The notes: a model not told the origin generated them from the sequence alone. DNA of 64,000 bases from Mucilaginibacter sp. L3T2-6 (GCF_030519355.1 NZ_JAUMKC010000004.1:1-64000), one strand, 5' to 3'. Counted from the stretch's first letter, positions 43,897-52,039 are shown. Numbers and translations: made by a program.

Positions 43897-45315
43897 ATGC
43901 GACAATTCAGTTATGCACAATTGATCTTTATCCTTATTTTTTCAATTCAACACGCGAAGGGCTGCTCTAACAAAGCGATTGTCACGATTTTAACGCCTGA
44001 TGTTAAGAGTGTCGGCGACTCGTCCCGGATTGCATTCCTGATTAACAAAAGCATGAAATTACAGCAGTCGCATCCCGACAGCTCGTTCATTTTTGCGCAG
44101 GAAGCACTAACGATAGCAAGAAATGCCCATAACGAAGCCGCCGAAGCCATTAGCCTCAACAGGCTGGGTGTTGTTTTATGGAAAAACGGCAAATATGACC
44201 GTGCTTTGCAGTGTTTGCTTGCCTCATTAAAAATAAGAGAGGCCCGGAAAGATTTGAGAGGGCAATTGGCCTGTTTAAATAATATCGGGATCCTCTATTC
44301 AGATCAAAATGAAAATATAAAAGCCTTAACTTACCACTTCAAGGCTAAGGCAATCGCCGAATCGCTGCGTGACAAAAAACGGTTGAGCATAGTTTTATCT
44401 AATATCGGCAACTGCTACAGCAAGCTTAACAAAATCGTTCTGGCGCTCACTTATGAAATGAATGCCTACACACTGCAGCAAAATTTACCCGACCATACGA
44501 TGCTGCCCAGTACTTTGTCCATATTAGGAGATATTTATTACAAAATGAACCATAGGGCATTGGCTCTTGATTATTACCGGTTAAGCGCGATTTATGCAAT
44601 TTCCAATAATAATTGGAGCGATTTAGCCGATACCTATAACAGCATCGCTTTATTATATAAAAATAGTTCTCAAGTGGACTCAAGTACCTTTTATGCCAAA
44701 AAAGCGCTGTCGGCAGCACAGCAATCAGCATACCCGATTGGCATATATAACGCCAGTAATACCCTTGCCCAGTTATATAGCGGCAAGAATGATCATCTTG
44801 AACTATTTTACTTTAAAACAGCTACTGCTGCAAAAGACAGCATGTTCAATGCGGAAAAGATCAAACAAATTCAAATTATGAGTTTTAATGAAGCCACCCG
44901 CCAGGCAGAAATCGCCGAAGAAAAACAGCGGGAAGCTGATGAAAGGATAAATAACCTGCAATTGATAGGGATAGCTATTTTTATTCCTTCACTGTTTTTT
45001 GCTGTGCTATTGTTAAGCAAAAGCAAAATACACCGAAGGGTGATCGAATTCCTGAGTGTGCTTTCGCTATTACTTACGTTCGAATTTATCACGCTGTTTA
45101 TTCATCCCTTTGTACAACTTATCAGCAACCACTTACCCATTATTGAATTGGCTATCCTGGTGGTGCTTGCTTCTGTATTGGTACCGCTCCATCACCGGTT
45201 GACACATTGGATGCATGAAAAGCTTGTTCAGGCGCACCGTCATCTGCCGCCTGTCCCGGGAGCAAACGAGCCGAGCGCTCCGGTATCCGGTCCTGAAATT
45301 GATAGTCAAAAATAA
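43897..45315 (+). CDS. Membrane TPR protein, sensor-like but without output domain
   Basis: A 472-residue protein. Residues 1-22 are an export signal. Residues ~45-330 are seven or eight TPRs ('LGVVLWKNGKYDRALQCLLA', 'LNNIGILYSDQNENIKALTY'), followed by a coiled-coil 'EAEIAEEKQREADERINN'-type helix, two membrane segments (about 351-370 and 380-430), and a short Pro-rich cytoplasmic tail. Bacteroidota histidine kinases and LuxR-type regulators often have this TPR-TM layout, but no HisKA, HATPase or HTH domain follows. It may be a stripped sensor or may pair with a separate partner. The function is not established. Confidence 0.75.
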   Translation: MRQFSYAQLIFILIFSIQHAKGCSNKAIVTILTPDVKSVGDSSRIAFLINKSMKLQQSHPDSSFIFAQEALTIARNAHNEAAEAISLNRLGVVLWKNGKYDRALQCLLASLKIREARKDLRGQLACLNNIGILYSDQNENIKALTYHFKAKAIAESLRDKKRLSIVLSNIGNCYSKLNKIVLALTYEMNAYTLQQNLPDHTMLPSTLSILGDIYYKMNHRALALDYYRLSAIYAISNNNWSDLADTYNSIALLYKNSSQVDSSTFYAKKALSAAQQSAYPIGIYNASNTLAQLYSGKNDHLELFYFKTATAAKDSMFNAEKIKQIQIMSFNEATRQAEIAEEKQREADERINNLQLIGIAIFIPSLFFAVLLLSKSKIHRRVIEFLSVLSLLLTFEFITLFIHPFVQLISNHLPIIELAILVVLASVLVPLHHRLTHWMHEKLVQAHRHLPPVPGANEPSAPVSGPEIDSQK

Positions 45316-45421
45316 AGGTTGAACTGTGGCCGGTTATATGGTTAGCGCCCCTTTACATCAACAATAACAAAACTTCAGGCCGGTAAAACAAAAGTCCTCA
45401 GGAATTAATCTGAAAGCCTTT

Positions 45422-45509
45422 TGTGGTGCAGACTACACAAATAACAAACCACTCCCTCTCTGATTTCCGTCGAATAGCGAATTTGGACTTGTAAGATATT
45501 TGGTTCAAT
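45422..45509. repeat. 88-nt island element, copy R1
   Basis: Begins 'tgtggtgcagact' and ends 'ggttcaat'. It aligns to R3 over all 88 bases without a gap (60 identities by my count), sharing an identical 'taacaaacca' at bases 21-30. It lies 21 bases before the Imm27-like start. A weak hairpin with T-rich sequence in the leftward direction abuts its left edge. Confidence 0.8.
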
Positions 45510-45530
45510 ATTGTGCGTATATTTATATAT

Positions 45531-46061
45531 ATGTCAGAACAACTTACAGATCTTACTCCCGAAGATAAACTAATAAAAGGCAACTGGCTATTTGATGGCA
45601 AAGAAATGTCAAGCGACCACAATTGTAAAAGAATCGATTGGCTAATTAATAATAGATTGATAAAGGTTAATTCTAAAGATAACGGATGGACAACTGTTTA
45701 TATTGATCCGAATGACTCTCGTTATTGGGAATTGACCTATCCGCAAGGCGAATTTCAAGGCGGTGGGCCACCAATTCTTCAAAATATTGGAGTTGTCGAA
45801 TCAGCTCCTCCTAACTTCACCCAATTTTTATTACGGGATTTTAAAATTCTATCGACCGGAAATGATGGCGGACATAGATATGTTGAGACGCTTGTTACAT
45901 ATAATGGTAACCCAAGGCGCTTGACCGTATTCTTCGAAAACAAGTCGAATGAAAATTTATTGAGTGTTAATAAGCCGTTCATAGCGCAAGGAATTATTCA
46001 AGATGACGGTGAACAATATGGTTTGCTCTTAAGAGAAAGTTTATTTATTAATTTATCGTAG
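45531..46061 (+). CDS. Imm27-like immunity protein with a C-terminal extension
   Basis: A 176-residue cytoplasmic protein. Residues 1-85 match what I know of the Imm27 immunity family of polymorphic toxin systems: 'IKGNWLFDGKE', 'CKRIDWLINNRL', 'GWTTVYIDPNDSRYWELTYP' and 'GGGPP'. Residues 95-176 form a second beta-rich domain ending 'KPFIAQGIIQDDGEQYGLLL', which resembles an OB-fold strand pattern; this extension is not usual for Imm27. No toxin gene is adjacent, so this would be an orphan immunity gene. I start at ATG 45531; a GTG at 45513 is in frame. AT-rich compared with the eCIS genes. Confidence 0.65.
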   Translation: MSEQLTDLTPEDKLIKGNWLFDGKEMSSDHNCKRIDWLINNRLIKVNSKDNGWTTVYIDPNDSRYWELTYPQGEFQGGGPPILQNIGVVESAPPNFTQFLLRDFKILSTGNDGGHRYVETLVTYNGNPRRLTVFFENKSNENLLSVNKPFIAQGIIQDDGEQYGLLLRESLFINLS

Positions 46062-46089
46062 AAACATCGCTATAATCATTATAAAATAA

Positions 46090-46125
46090 AAACTTTCGCA
46101 AGTGTTTAGCTACTTGCAAAAGTTT
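46090..46125 (-). terminator. Leftward hairpin terminator at R2
   Basis: Arms 'aaactttcgcaagt' (46090-46103) and 'acttgcaaaagttt' (46112-46125) pair with one mismatch around an 8-base loop. Read leftward it is followed by T-rich 'ttattttat', as in an intrinsic terminator. Its right arm ends on the first base of R2. It could also serve the Imm27-like gene from the other side. Confidence 0.6.
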
Positions 46126-46212
46126 GTGGTGCAGACTTTAATTAGAACACAATATTTCTTTCATGATTTGAAAAGATCGGCAGATTTAGACTTAAATTGA
46201 AAACGGTTCAAA
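46125..46212. repeat. 88-nt island element, copy R2
   Basis: Aligns to R3 without gaps over 88 bases (75 identities by my count), with 'tgtggtgcagactttaatta' identical at the start and 'cagatttagactta' identical further on. It lies between the Imm27-like gene and the lipoprotein gene, whose start is 107 bases further on. Confidence 0.85.
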
Positions 46213-46319
46213 TTGTTTGCCGACTTAATAAACTCAATTGTCTTTCTTGGTAATTTTCTACAATTAGATATGTAAATTTACCAATAGACAATTATCAAAT
46301 TATTATCACACTTACTAAC

Positions 46320-46805
46320 ATGAGATGTAACCACTTTTTTTTATTGACATTAGCCAGCCTACTTTTATTTAGTTGTGAGCCTCCCACTAATCAATCGAAT
46401 GCGACTACGGAAAGTAAACCTGCCGTATCGGCTATTTCTGAACAAGGGTATACGGTGATTACAACTACTAAGCTTACCACGGCTAAGGCAACTAAACAAT
46501 TTAAAGCTAAAGACCGGAATAATACTCAATTTGCGTTAGATCGAAATTCGATGCAAGAAAAGGAGGAAAATTTCAAAATAAAATTATCAGACTCGCGAGT
46601 TTTAGTTTGCGACATGAACGATCGTATAATGAAAGATTTATCCGTAATAAAAAAATGGGTAGACAAATCTGGACCTTCCACAGTATATGATCTAAAGGAT
46701 AAAAACGACGTTGAGTACTCATTAGATCACTACATTGATATTGAAAAAAAGGACTTTCTTGCGTTTAGATTTTCTAAATCATTAGAAACATATACCAACG
46801 AATAA
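46320..46805 (+). CDS. Hypothetical lipoprotein
   Basis: A 161-residue protein with a clear lipoprotein signal; 'LLLFSC' gives the acylated Cys at residue 19. A Ser/Thr/Asn linker follows, and then a domain with two related halves: 'KDRNNTQFALDR' and 'KDKNDVEYSLDH' suggest an internal duplication of a ~60-residue unit. No family recognised. It is the middle gene of the three-gene island, between R2 and R3, with AT-rich codon use. A role with its neighbours in defence or toxin immunity is possible but unsupported. Confidence 0.7.
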   Translation: MRCNHFFLLTLASLLLFSCEPPTNQSNATTESKPAVSAISEQGYTVITTTKLTTAKATKQFKAKDRNNTQFALDRNSMQEKEENFKIKLSDSRVLVCDMNDRIMKDLSVIKKWVDKSGPSTVYDLKDKNDVEYSLDHYIDIEKKDFLAFRFSKSLETYTNE

Positions 46806-46852
46806 AATATCATGCAATACAGCTGGTACGAGTTTGTACCTCAAAATAAAAA

Positions 46853-46875
46853 AGCCTTCAGAAAATCTGAAGGCT
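46853..46875 (-). terminator. Leftward hairpin terminator at R3
   Basis: 'agccttcaga' and 'tctgaaggct' are perfect 10-bp arms with an 'aaa' loop. Leftward it runs into a T-run (the complement of 'aaaataaaaa'), and rightward into 'aacttttttg'. It is followed by the perfect palindrome 'gaccacgtggtc' at 46899-46910. The same order occurs beside tRNA-Phe at 49504-49563. Confidence 0.7.
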
Positions 46876-46914
46876 TAATAAACTTTTTTGAATAAATTGA
46901 CCACGTGGTCTTTA

Positions 46915-47002
46915 TGTGGTGCAGACTTTAATTATAACAAACCATTTCTTCTATGATCTAAAGAGATTGGCAGATTTAGACTTAAAATGAAACTGGTTCA
47001 AA
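46915..47002. repeat. 88-nt island element, copy R3
   Basis: Third copy, 'tgtggtgcagactttaatta' to 'ggttcaaa', lying between the lipoprotein gene and the nSTAND3 gene, whose start is 80 bases on. Four bases separate its left edge from the 'gaccacgtggtc' palindrome. The left flank is clearly similar to the left flank of tRNA-Phe. Confidence 0.85.
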
Positions 47003-47052
47003 TGACTACTAATTACTCGGTTTATTTGGCCGATTTACATGATTCAGAATGC

Positions 47053-47060
47053 TAAATTTG
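47053..47060 (+). promoter_or_regulatory. Promoter -7 box of the nSTAND3 gene
   Basis: TAAATTTG matches TAnnTTTG exactly and lies 22 bases before the ATG at 47083. The nearest TTTG upstream (47025-47028) is 24 bases away instead of the usual 19, so the -33 element is weak. Confidence 0.45.
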
Positions 47061-47082
47061 TTATTGGCAATTAAGTCTTATC

Positions 47083-49404
47083 ATGAATTACAATTTTTCA
47101 ACTTTAAACGATAAAGAATTTGAACAGATATGTAGGGATTTATTAAATGCAGAATTCAAACTCGGTTTGCAAGCATTTAAAGTCGGAAAAGATGGCGGCA
47201 TTGATCTGCGACGATCAACAGCCAATTTTAAAAACGACATTGTTGTGCAGGCTAAACACTATATCGGTTCTGGATTTGCCCAGCTCAAACACGTACTCCT
47301 AAAACCAGAAACAAAAGACAACATTACGCAATTATCGCCTCAACGATATATCGTATGCACGTCGCTCGCTCTTTCCGTCAAAGAAAAAGATATTCTGAAA
47401 GCTGGTTTAGAGCCATACATTCAAACGGCAAACGATGTATTTTCCCAGGATGATTTGAACGAGTTGCTCATTAAACATCCGGAAATTGAAAGAAAATATT
47501 TTAAGCTATGGTTTTCAAGTATAGAAGTATTAAATGCCGTATTATATAATGCGATAGAGGGTAGAACCAAATACCATCTTCAACAAATTGAAAAAAAAAT
47601 TAAGTTTTATGTGATCACGAAAAAGCTGGATCAGGCACTTTCTACTTTACAAAAAAAGAAATTACTACTGATCACCGGTCAGCCCGGAATAGGAAAAACA
47701 ACGCTTGCCGATATCATTCTTTTCGAACGGGCAAAGCGTGGGATGAATATCTACAAAATCGAAAATATCCGTGAGGCAGAAGATGTTATTTCAGTCAATG
47801 ATGAGGAGAAACAAGTGTTCTATTTTGACGATTTCTTAGGCGCGAATTACTTTGAAATCGTCAATGCACAAAAAACCGAAACACAACTGACCTCTTTTGT
47901 CGAACGTATCAAAAATACACCTAACAAATATTTGATCCTTACTACGCGAACAATCATATTAAATCAGGCCAGCGAACGGTATGAAAAAATTGGCCAATCC
48001 AGACTATCCAATCAGCAATTTGAGATTAAACTTACAGATTACAGTAAATTGGAGAAGGCGCAAATACTTTACAATCACTTGTATTTTAGAAAGATCGATC
48101 AGTCTCTATACGAAAGCATCTTGAACGAAAAGTTTTATAAAAAGATTATCAGCCATAAAAACTATACGCCCCGGATTATTGAATTTATAACAGATCATTC
48201 AAGAATTGCAGGTTTAAGCCCAAGTTCGTATCAACAATATATTTTGAACAACTTGAATAACCCCAAAGAAATCTGGCGTTATTCCTTCAATAACCAAATC
48301 GAATACCTGGATCGATGTTTATTGACGACACTATTTACCTTTGACGGCAATGGCTATCAAACTTCCTTACGCGCTGCGTTTGAAAAGCGATTGGCCTATG
48401 AAAAGAGCGAACACAATCAAATCATCGAAAGCAATCAATTTGAAAATTCAATTAAGATATTGCTGAATGGCTTTATTACATCGGTTTTACACGATACCAC
48501 TCCGCCCATTCGTCACTATCAATTTATCAACCCCTCGCTCGCCGATTTTCTCATCGGTTATCTAGCCGAGTCTTACACAGAACGGAAAAGCGTCGTTACC
48601 AGTTTAAAATACATTGAACAGTTAGATCGTTTTAACTCGGAAAAATCTCCAATTCCATTTGAAAAAGAGCTTCAGTTGATGATTCGGAACATGATCGCCA
48701 AAAATCAACTTTCTATCCTTTATACTACCAAAGATTTCACCGAAAATAAAAGAAATGCCATCATATTGGAAACACTGTGTAGATATTGTTCAGATGTAAA
48801 TTTTGATAATATTGCAATAAAGCACTTCCAACTGATCGGTTATGAAAGTCCATGGCTCAGCATCGTTGAAAGGATCATCTATTTCCTCGTCCACTTGAAT
48901 GACGCGCCAGAAACACAAGCTTATATCACCGCAAATTTCAAACGAATCATCGACCAGGTCATTAAAAGCATCGATGACGAAAATCAAGCGAAAAAGATTC
49001 CCGAAATATTTGCACATTACGAGATCGATTTTGAGGAGTATTCAGAAGAAAAAAGCGGAAATAAAAATTTGATGCACTTAGTGGGGTCTGTGTTACGTAC
49101 AAAAGAAAACGACCTAAAAGTTCAAAATCGTAAGGAAGTGAAAGACTTTGATGATGTCAATTACATGATTTATGATGAATTAGACAGTATAAAGTCAAGC
49201 TTGCTGAACACGCTTTTCCCCTATACCCACATTGATTATGACTTTGGAATAGCTATTGACGAAAATTATTGGACGGAGCAAATTGATTATAACCTTGCAA
49301 GTGAGGAAGAAGCTGCAGGGGATGAATATGATTATTACAGTGACGCTATGGCCGAAAGGGCAAGTGAGGATAAGATGATCGATGATTTATTTGAACAAGA
49401 ATAA
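47083..49404 (+). CDS. PD-(D/E)xK nuclease-nSTAND3 NTPase, predicted defence protein
   Basis: A 773-residue protein. Residues 1-130 are an Mrr-like restriction endonuclease fold with Asp41 in 'GKDGGIDLR' and Gln56-x-Lys58 in 'DIVVQAKHY', the PD-(D/E)xK triad with Gln in place of the middle acid, as in Mrr-type enzymes. Residues 180-480 are a STAND NTPase of the nSTAND3 group: Walker A 'GQPGIGKT' (199-206) and Walker B 'FYFDDFLG' (246-253). The remaining helical ~290 residues would be the sensor. Nuclease-STAND fusions act in anti-phage defence, where target sensing triggers DNA cleavage; here that role is inferred. The sensor is shorter than in Avs proteins. AT-rich and next to tRNA-Phe, indicating transfer. 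Confidence 0.82.
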   Translation: MNYNFSTLNDKEFEQICRDLLNAEFKLGLQAFKVGKDGGIDLRRSTANFKNDIVVQAKHYIGSGFAQLKHVLLKPETKDNITQLSPQRYIVCTSLALSVKEKDILKAGLEPYIQTANDVFSQDDLNELLIKHPEIERKYFKLWFSSIEVLNAVLYNAIEGRTKYHLQQIEKKIKFYVITKKLDQALSTLQKKKLLLITGQPGIGKTTLADIILFERAKRGMNIYKIENIREAEDVISVNDEEKQVFYFDDFLGANYFEIVNAQKTETQLTSFVERIKNTPNKYLILTTRTIILNQASERYEKIGQSRLSNQQFEIKLTDYSKLEKAQILYNHLYFRKIDQSLYESILNEKFYKKIISHKNYTPRIIEFITDHSRIAGLSPSSYQQYILNNLNNPKEIWRYSFNNQIEYLDRCLLTTLFTFDGNGYQTSLRAAFEKRLAYEKSEHNQIIESNQFENSIKILLNGFITSVLHDTTPPIRHYQFINPSLADFLIGYLAESYTERKSVVTSLKYIEQLDRFNSEKSPIPFEKELQLMIRNMIAKNQLSILYTTKDFTENKRNAIILETLCRYCSDVNFDNIAIKHFQLIGYESPWLSIVERIIYFLVHLNDAPETQAYITANFKRIIDQVIKSIDDENQAKKIPEIFAHYEIDFEEYSEEKSGNKNLMHLVGSVLRTKENDLKVQNRKEVKDFDDVNYMIYDELDSIKSSLLNTLFPYTHIDYDFGIAIDENYWTEQIDYNLASEEEAAGDEYDYYSDAMAERASEDKMIDDLFEQE

Positions 49405-49503
49405 TTTGCCAATGACCTTATAGCGCCGGCAGACGGCCCATCTGGCCATTCGAGCTATATTTAATGATGCCGCTTGTCAAAGCCACCAAATAATAAATAA
49501 AAA

Positions 49504-49526
49504 GCCTCCTGAAATAATCAGGAGGC
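49504..49526 (-). terminator. Terminator of tRNA-Phe
   Basis: 'gcctcctga' and 'tcaggaggc' are perfect 9-bp arms with an 'aataa' loop. In the leftward direction they are followed by 'tttttatttatt', so this terminates the minus-strand tRNA. A second palindrome, 'tcccatgtggga' (49552-49563), lies between it and the tRNA. The nSTAND3 gene from the left may also end here. Confidence 0.75.
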
Positions 49527-49570
49527 CTATAAAAAACTTTTTTAAATTAAATCCCATGTGGGATATTTTG

Positions 49571-49643
49571 TGGTATCAGCTGGAATCGAACCAGCGACAC
49601 AAGGATTTTCAGTCCTTTGCTCTACCAACTGAGCTATGATACC
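49571..49643 (-). tRNA. tRNA-Phe (GAA)
   Basis: 73 bases on the minus strand. It begins 'ggtatca' and ends 'tgatacca', giving a 7-bp acceptor stem plus the A discriminator. The D-arm 'gctcagttggtagagc', anticodon loop 'ctgaaaa' with anticodon GAA between 5-bp stems, and T-arm 'gctggttcgattccagc' are all standard. The terminal CCA is not encoded. An island of foreign character (45.4-49.4 kb) lies on its 3' side, the usual side for integrated elements. Confidence 0.97.
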
Positions 49644-49659
49644 GTCCCGATTGGGATTG

Positions 49660-49667
49660 CAAATGTA
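49660..49667 (-). promoter_or_regulatory. Promoter -7 box of tRNA-Phe
   Basis: On the minus strand the bases read TACATTTG, an exact TAnnTTTG, 16 bases before the tRNA 5' end. No TTTG is seen at the 19-base distance. Confidence 0.5.
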
Positions 49668-49840
49668 GCGTTTTTTTTATTTCAGACTATATTTTTTTCA
49701 AAAAAGATGTAAGTGCCTGAAATAAAGCGTAATTATTTGTTGTGCAATACAAAATGTTTCTAAATGGTCAAACAACTTCGGGCCTTTTCGACTTTACTGA
49801 CTTTCGGACTCAAATCATTTTATCTTTACAACAATAACTA

Positions 49841-49848
49841 TAACTTTG
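49841..49848 (+). promoter_or_regulatory. Promoter of the Fe-S membrane protein gene
   Basis: TAACTTTG is an exact -7 box, 22 bases ahead of ATG 49871. 'tttt' at 49818-49821, 19 bases upstream, is a 3/4 match to the TTTG -33 element. Confidence 0.5.
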
Positions 49849-49870
49849 GCAAAATTACTATGCACGCATA

Positions 49871-51172
49871 ATGATTGCACAACTACTGTTTATCGTCATC
49901 CTGGCTGCAGCCATTTATTTATTCAGTAAAAATGTTGCCAAGGTAAGGCGCAATATTCTGCTTGGCCGTCCTGCCGACCGCTCCGACAATCCGGCCCTGC
50001 GCTGGAAAACGATGGCAAAAATAGCATTGGGCCAAACTAAAATGGTAAAACGCCCGCTGGCGGCAGTAATGCACTTCTTCATTTATGTGGGCTTTATCAT
50101 TATTAACCTGGAAGTGCTGGAGATAATGATTGACGGTATTTTTGGCTCGCACCGCATTTTCTCGAAACCCCTGGGCGGCTTATACAACCTGCTTATCGGT
50201 GGCTTTGAGGGGCTTGCTGTGCTGGTGCTAATCGCCTGTATCGTATTCCTTTGCCGGCGAAATATCATCCGGTTGAAACGCTTTAGCGGCACGGAGATGA
50301 CGGAATGGCCAAAATCCGACGCAAACTATATCCTCATCATAGAGATATTGCTGATGACCGCATTTCTCACCATGAACGCCGCGGACTATAAATTGCAGGC
50401 TTTAAATTTCGGTCACTATATAAAAGCGGGCAGTTTCCCGGTGAGTTCTCTGATTGCGCCCTTGCTGCCGGATCACGCTCACAGCCTCGAAATAATCGAG
50501 CGGGGATGCTGGTGGTTCCATATCATCGGCATACTGGCGTTTTTAAATTACCTGCCGTATTCAAAGCATTTTCATATCCTGCTGGCTTTTCCAAACACTT
50601 ATTATTCAAACCTTCACCCTAAGGGAGAATTCACCAATATGGCTTCGGTGACCGGCGAGGTCAAAGCCATGCTCGATCCATCTTTTGTTCCTGAAACTTC
50701 CGGCGAGCCCCAGCGTTTCGGCGTAAAGGACGCTACCGACCTGACGTGGAAAAATCTGATGGAAGCATACACTTGTACCGAGTGCGGCAGGTGTACTTCT
50801 GTTTGCCCGGCAAATATTACCGGCAAGCTTTTGTCGCCGCGCAAGATCATGATGGATACCCGCGACAGGATAACAGAGATAGGTAAAAATATCGACAGGA
50901 ATGGCAAAGATTTTACTGACGGAAAATCTCTTCTTGATAATTATATTACCCGTGAGGAGCTTTGGGCCTGCACCAGCTGCAATGCCTGCGTGGAAGCCTG
51001 TCCCGTAAATATTAACCCGCTGGAGATTATAACCGAAATGCGACGCTATATTGTAATGGAAGAATCGCAGGCCCCGGCCAGCCTGAACAATATGTTTGGC
51101 AACGTGGAGAATAACGGCGCGCCATGGAAATATAGCCCGGCAGACAGATTTAATTGGGCGGGAAACGAGTAG
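49871..51172 (+). CDS. Membrane 4Fe-4S dicluster protein (HdrC/GlpC-like)
   Basis: A 433-residue protein with about five membrane segments in the first 250 residues (starting 'LLFIVILAAAIYLF') and a ferredoxin-like cytoplasmic domain. Two 4Fe-4S motifs are complete: 'CTECGRCTSVCP' (302-313) and 'CTSCNACVEACP' (367-378). It resembles the b-type-like membrane subunit fused to a HdrC/GlpC Fe-S domain. With the CCG-domain protein 45 bp downstream it would form an electron-transfer complex linked to the quinone pool; the electron donor is unknown. Confidence 0.88.
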   Translation: MIAQLLFIVILAAAIYLFSKNVAKVRRNILLGRPADRSDNPALRWKTMAKIALGQTKMVKRPLAAVMHFFIYVGFIIINLEVLEIMIDGIFGSHRIFSKPLGGLYNLLIGGFEGLAVLVLIACIVFLCRRNIIRLKRFSGTEMTEWPKSDANYILIIEILLMTAFLTMNAADYKLQALNFGHYIKAGSFPVSSLIAPLLPDHAHSLEIIERGCWWFHIIGILAFLNYLPYSKHFHILLAFPNTYYSNLHPKGEFTNMASVTGEVKAMLDPSFVPETSGEPQRFGVKDATDLTWKNLMEAYTCTECGRCTSVCPANITGKLLSPRKIMMDTRDRITEIGKNIDRNGKDFTDGKSLLDNYITREELWACTSCNACVEACPVNINPLEIITEMRRYIVMEESQAPASLNNMFGNVENNGAPWKYSPADRFNWAGNE

Positions 51173-51217
51173 GCGGTTAACAGTAACCGGCTGGCAGTTT
51201 TAAAAGACAAACAAGGA

Positions 51218-52039
51218 ATGGAAACTTTAAATAATTCCGGAATAGAAAATCCGGCACCCAAAATCAGAACCATGGCCGAAATGGCTGCCGAAGGTAAAAA
51301 GCCCGAAATATTGTTCTGGGTTGGTTGTGCCGGTAGTTTTGATGAACGTGCACAGCGGATAACCCGCGATATCTGCAAAATATTGAACCACGTTGGGATA
51401 AGTTTTGCTGTTTTAGGTACCGAGGAAAGCTGCACCGGCGACCCTGCCAAACGCGCCGGCAACGAATTCCTGTTCCAGATGCAGGCAATGACCAACATAC
51501 AAGTGCTGGACGCCTATGAAGTTAAAAAGATAGTGACCGGCTGTCCGCATTGTTTTAATACGATTAAGAACGAATATCCCGGCCTTGGCGGCAATTACGA
51601 GGTAATACACCACTCGCAGCTGATACAGCAGCTAATTGATGAAGGTAAACTGAAAGCCGAAGGGGGCGAAAGCTTTAAAGGGAAGAAAATTACCTATCAC
51701 GACCCTTGCTATCTTGGTCGCGGTAATAACGTTTACGAAGCCCCACGCAAAGCCCTTGAGGTTTTAGATGCCGATTTGGTTGAGCTGAAACGCTGCAAAA
51801 GCAACGGACTATGCTGTGGCGCCGGTGGTGCACAAATGTTTAAAGAGCCCGAGAAGGGTAATAAGGACATCAACATCGAACGGATGAGTGATATTCTGGA
51901 AAGTAAAGCTACCGTGGTGGCTGCCGCTTGTCCGTTTTGCATGACCATGCTTCGAGATGGTGTTAAACATTCGGAAAAGGAGCAGGAGATTCAGGTATTG
52001 GATATTGCAGAGATTACTGTAAGGGCTAACAGGCTGTAA
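51218..52039 (+). CDS. CCG-domain Fe-S protein (HdrB-like)
   Basis: A 273-residue soluble protein with two CCG-type cysteine-rich regions, as in HdrB, GlpC and LutA. 'FWVGCAGSFDERAQ' with 'TGCPHCFNT', and 'HDPCYLGRGN' with 'GLCCGAGGAQMF' and 'ACPFCMTML', give two sets able to bind a noncubane or 4Fe-4S cluster. It is partner of the upstream membrane protein. In Bacteroidota this pair is common and unnamed; an exact reaction cannot be given. Confidence 0.88.
   Translation: METLNNSGIENPAPKIRTMAEMAAEGKKPEILFWVGCAGSFDERAQRITRDICKILNHVGISFAVLGTEESCTGDPAKRAGNEFLFQMQAMTNIQVLDAYEVKKIVTGCPHCFNTIKNEYPGLGGNYEVIHHSQLIQQLIDEGKLKAEGGESFKGKKITYHDPCYLGRGNNVYEAPRKALEVLDADLVELKRCKSNGLCCGAGGAQMFKEPEKGNKDINIERMSDILESKATVVAAACPFCMTMLRDGVKHSEKEQEIQVLDIAEITVRANRL

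Noticed and set aside
45422..47002. CRISPR array or integron
   Set aside because: Spacing between the 88-nt copies is 700-800 bases with genes between them, unlike CRISPR. No integrase or attC-like imperfect palindrome is seen, so an integron is not supported either.
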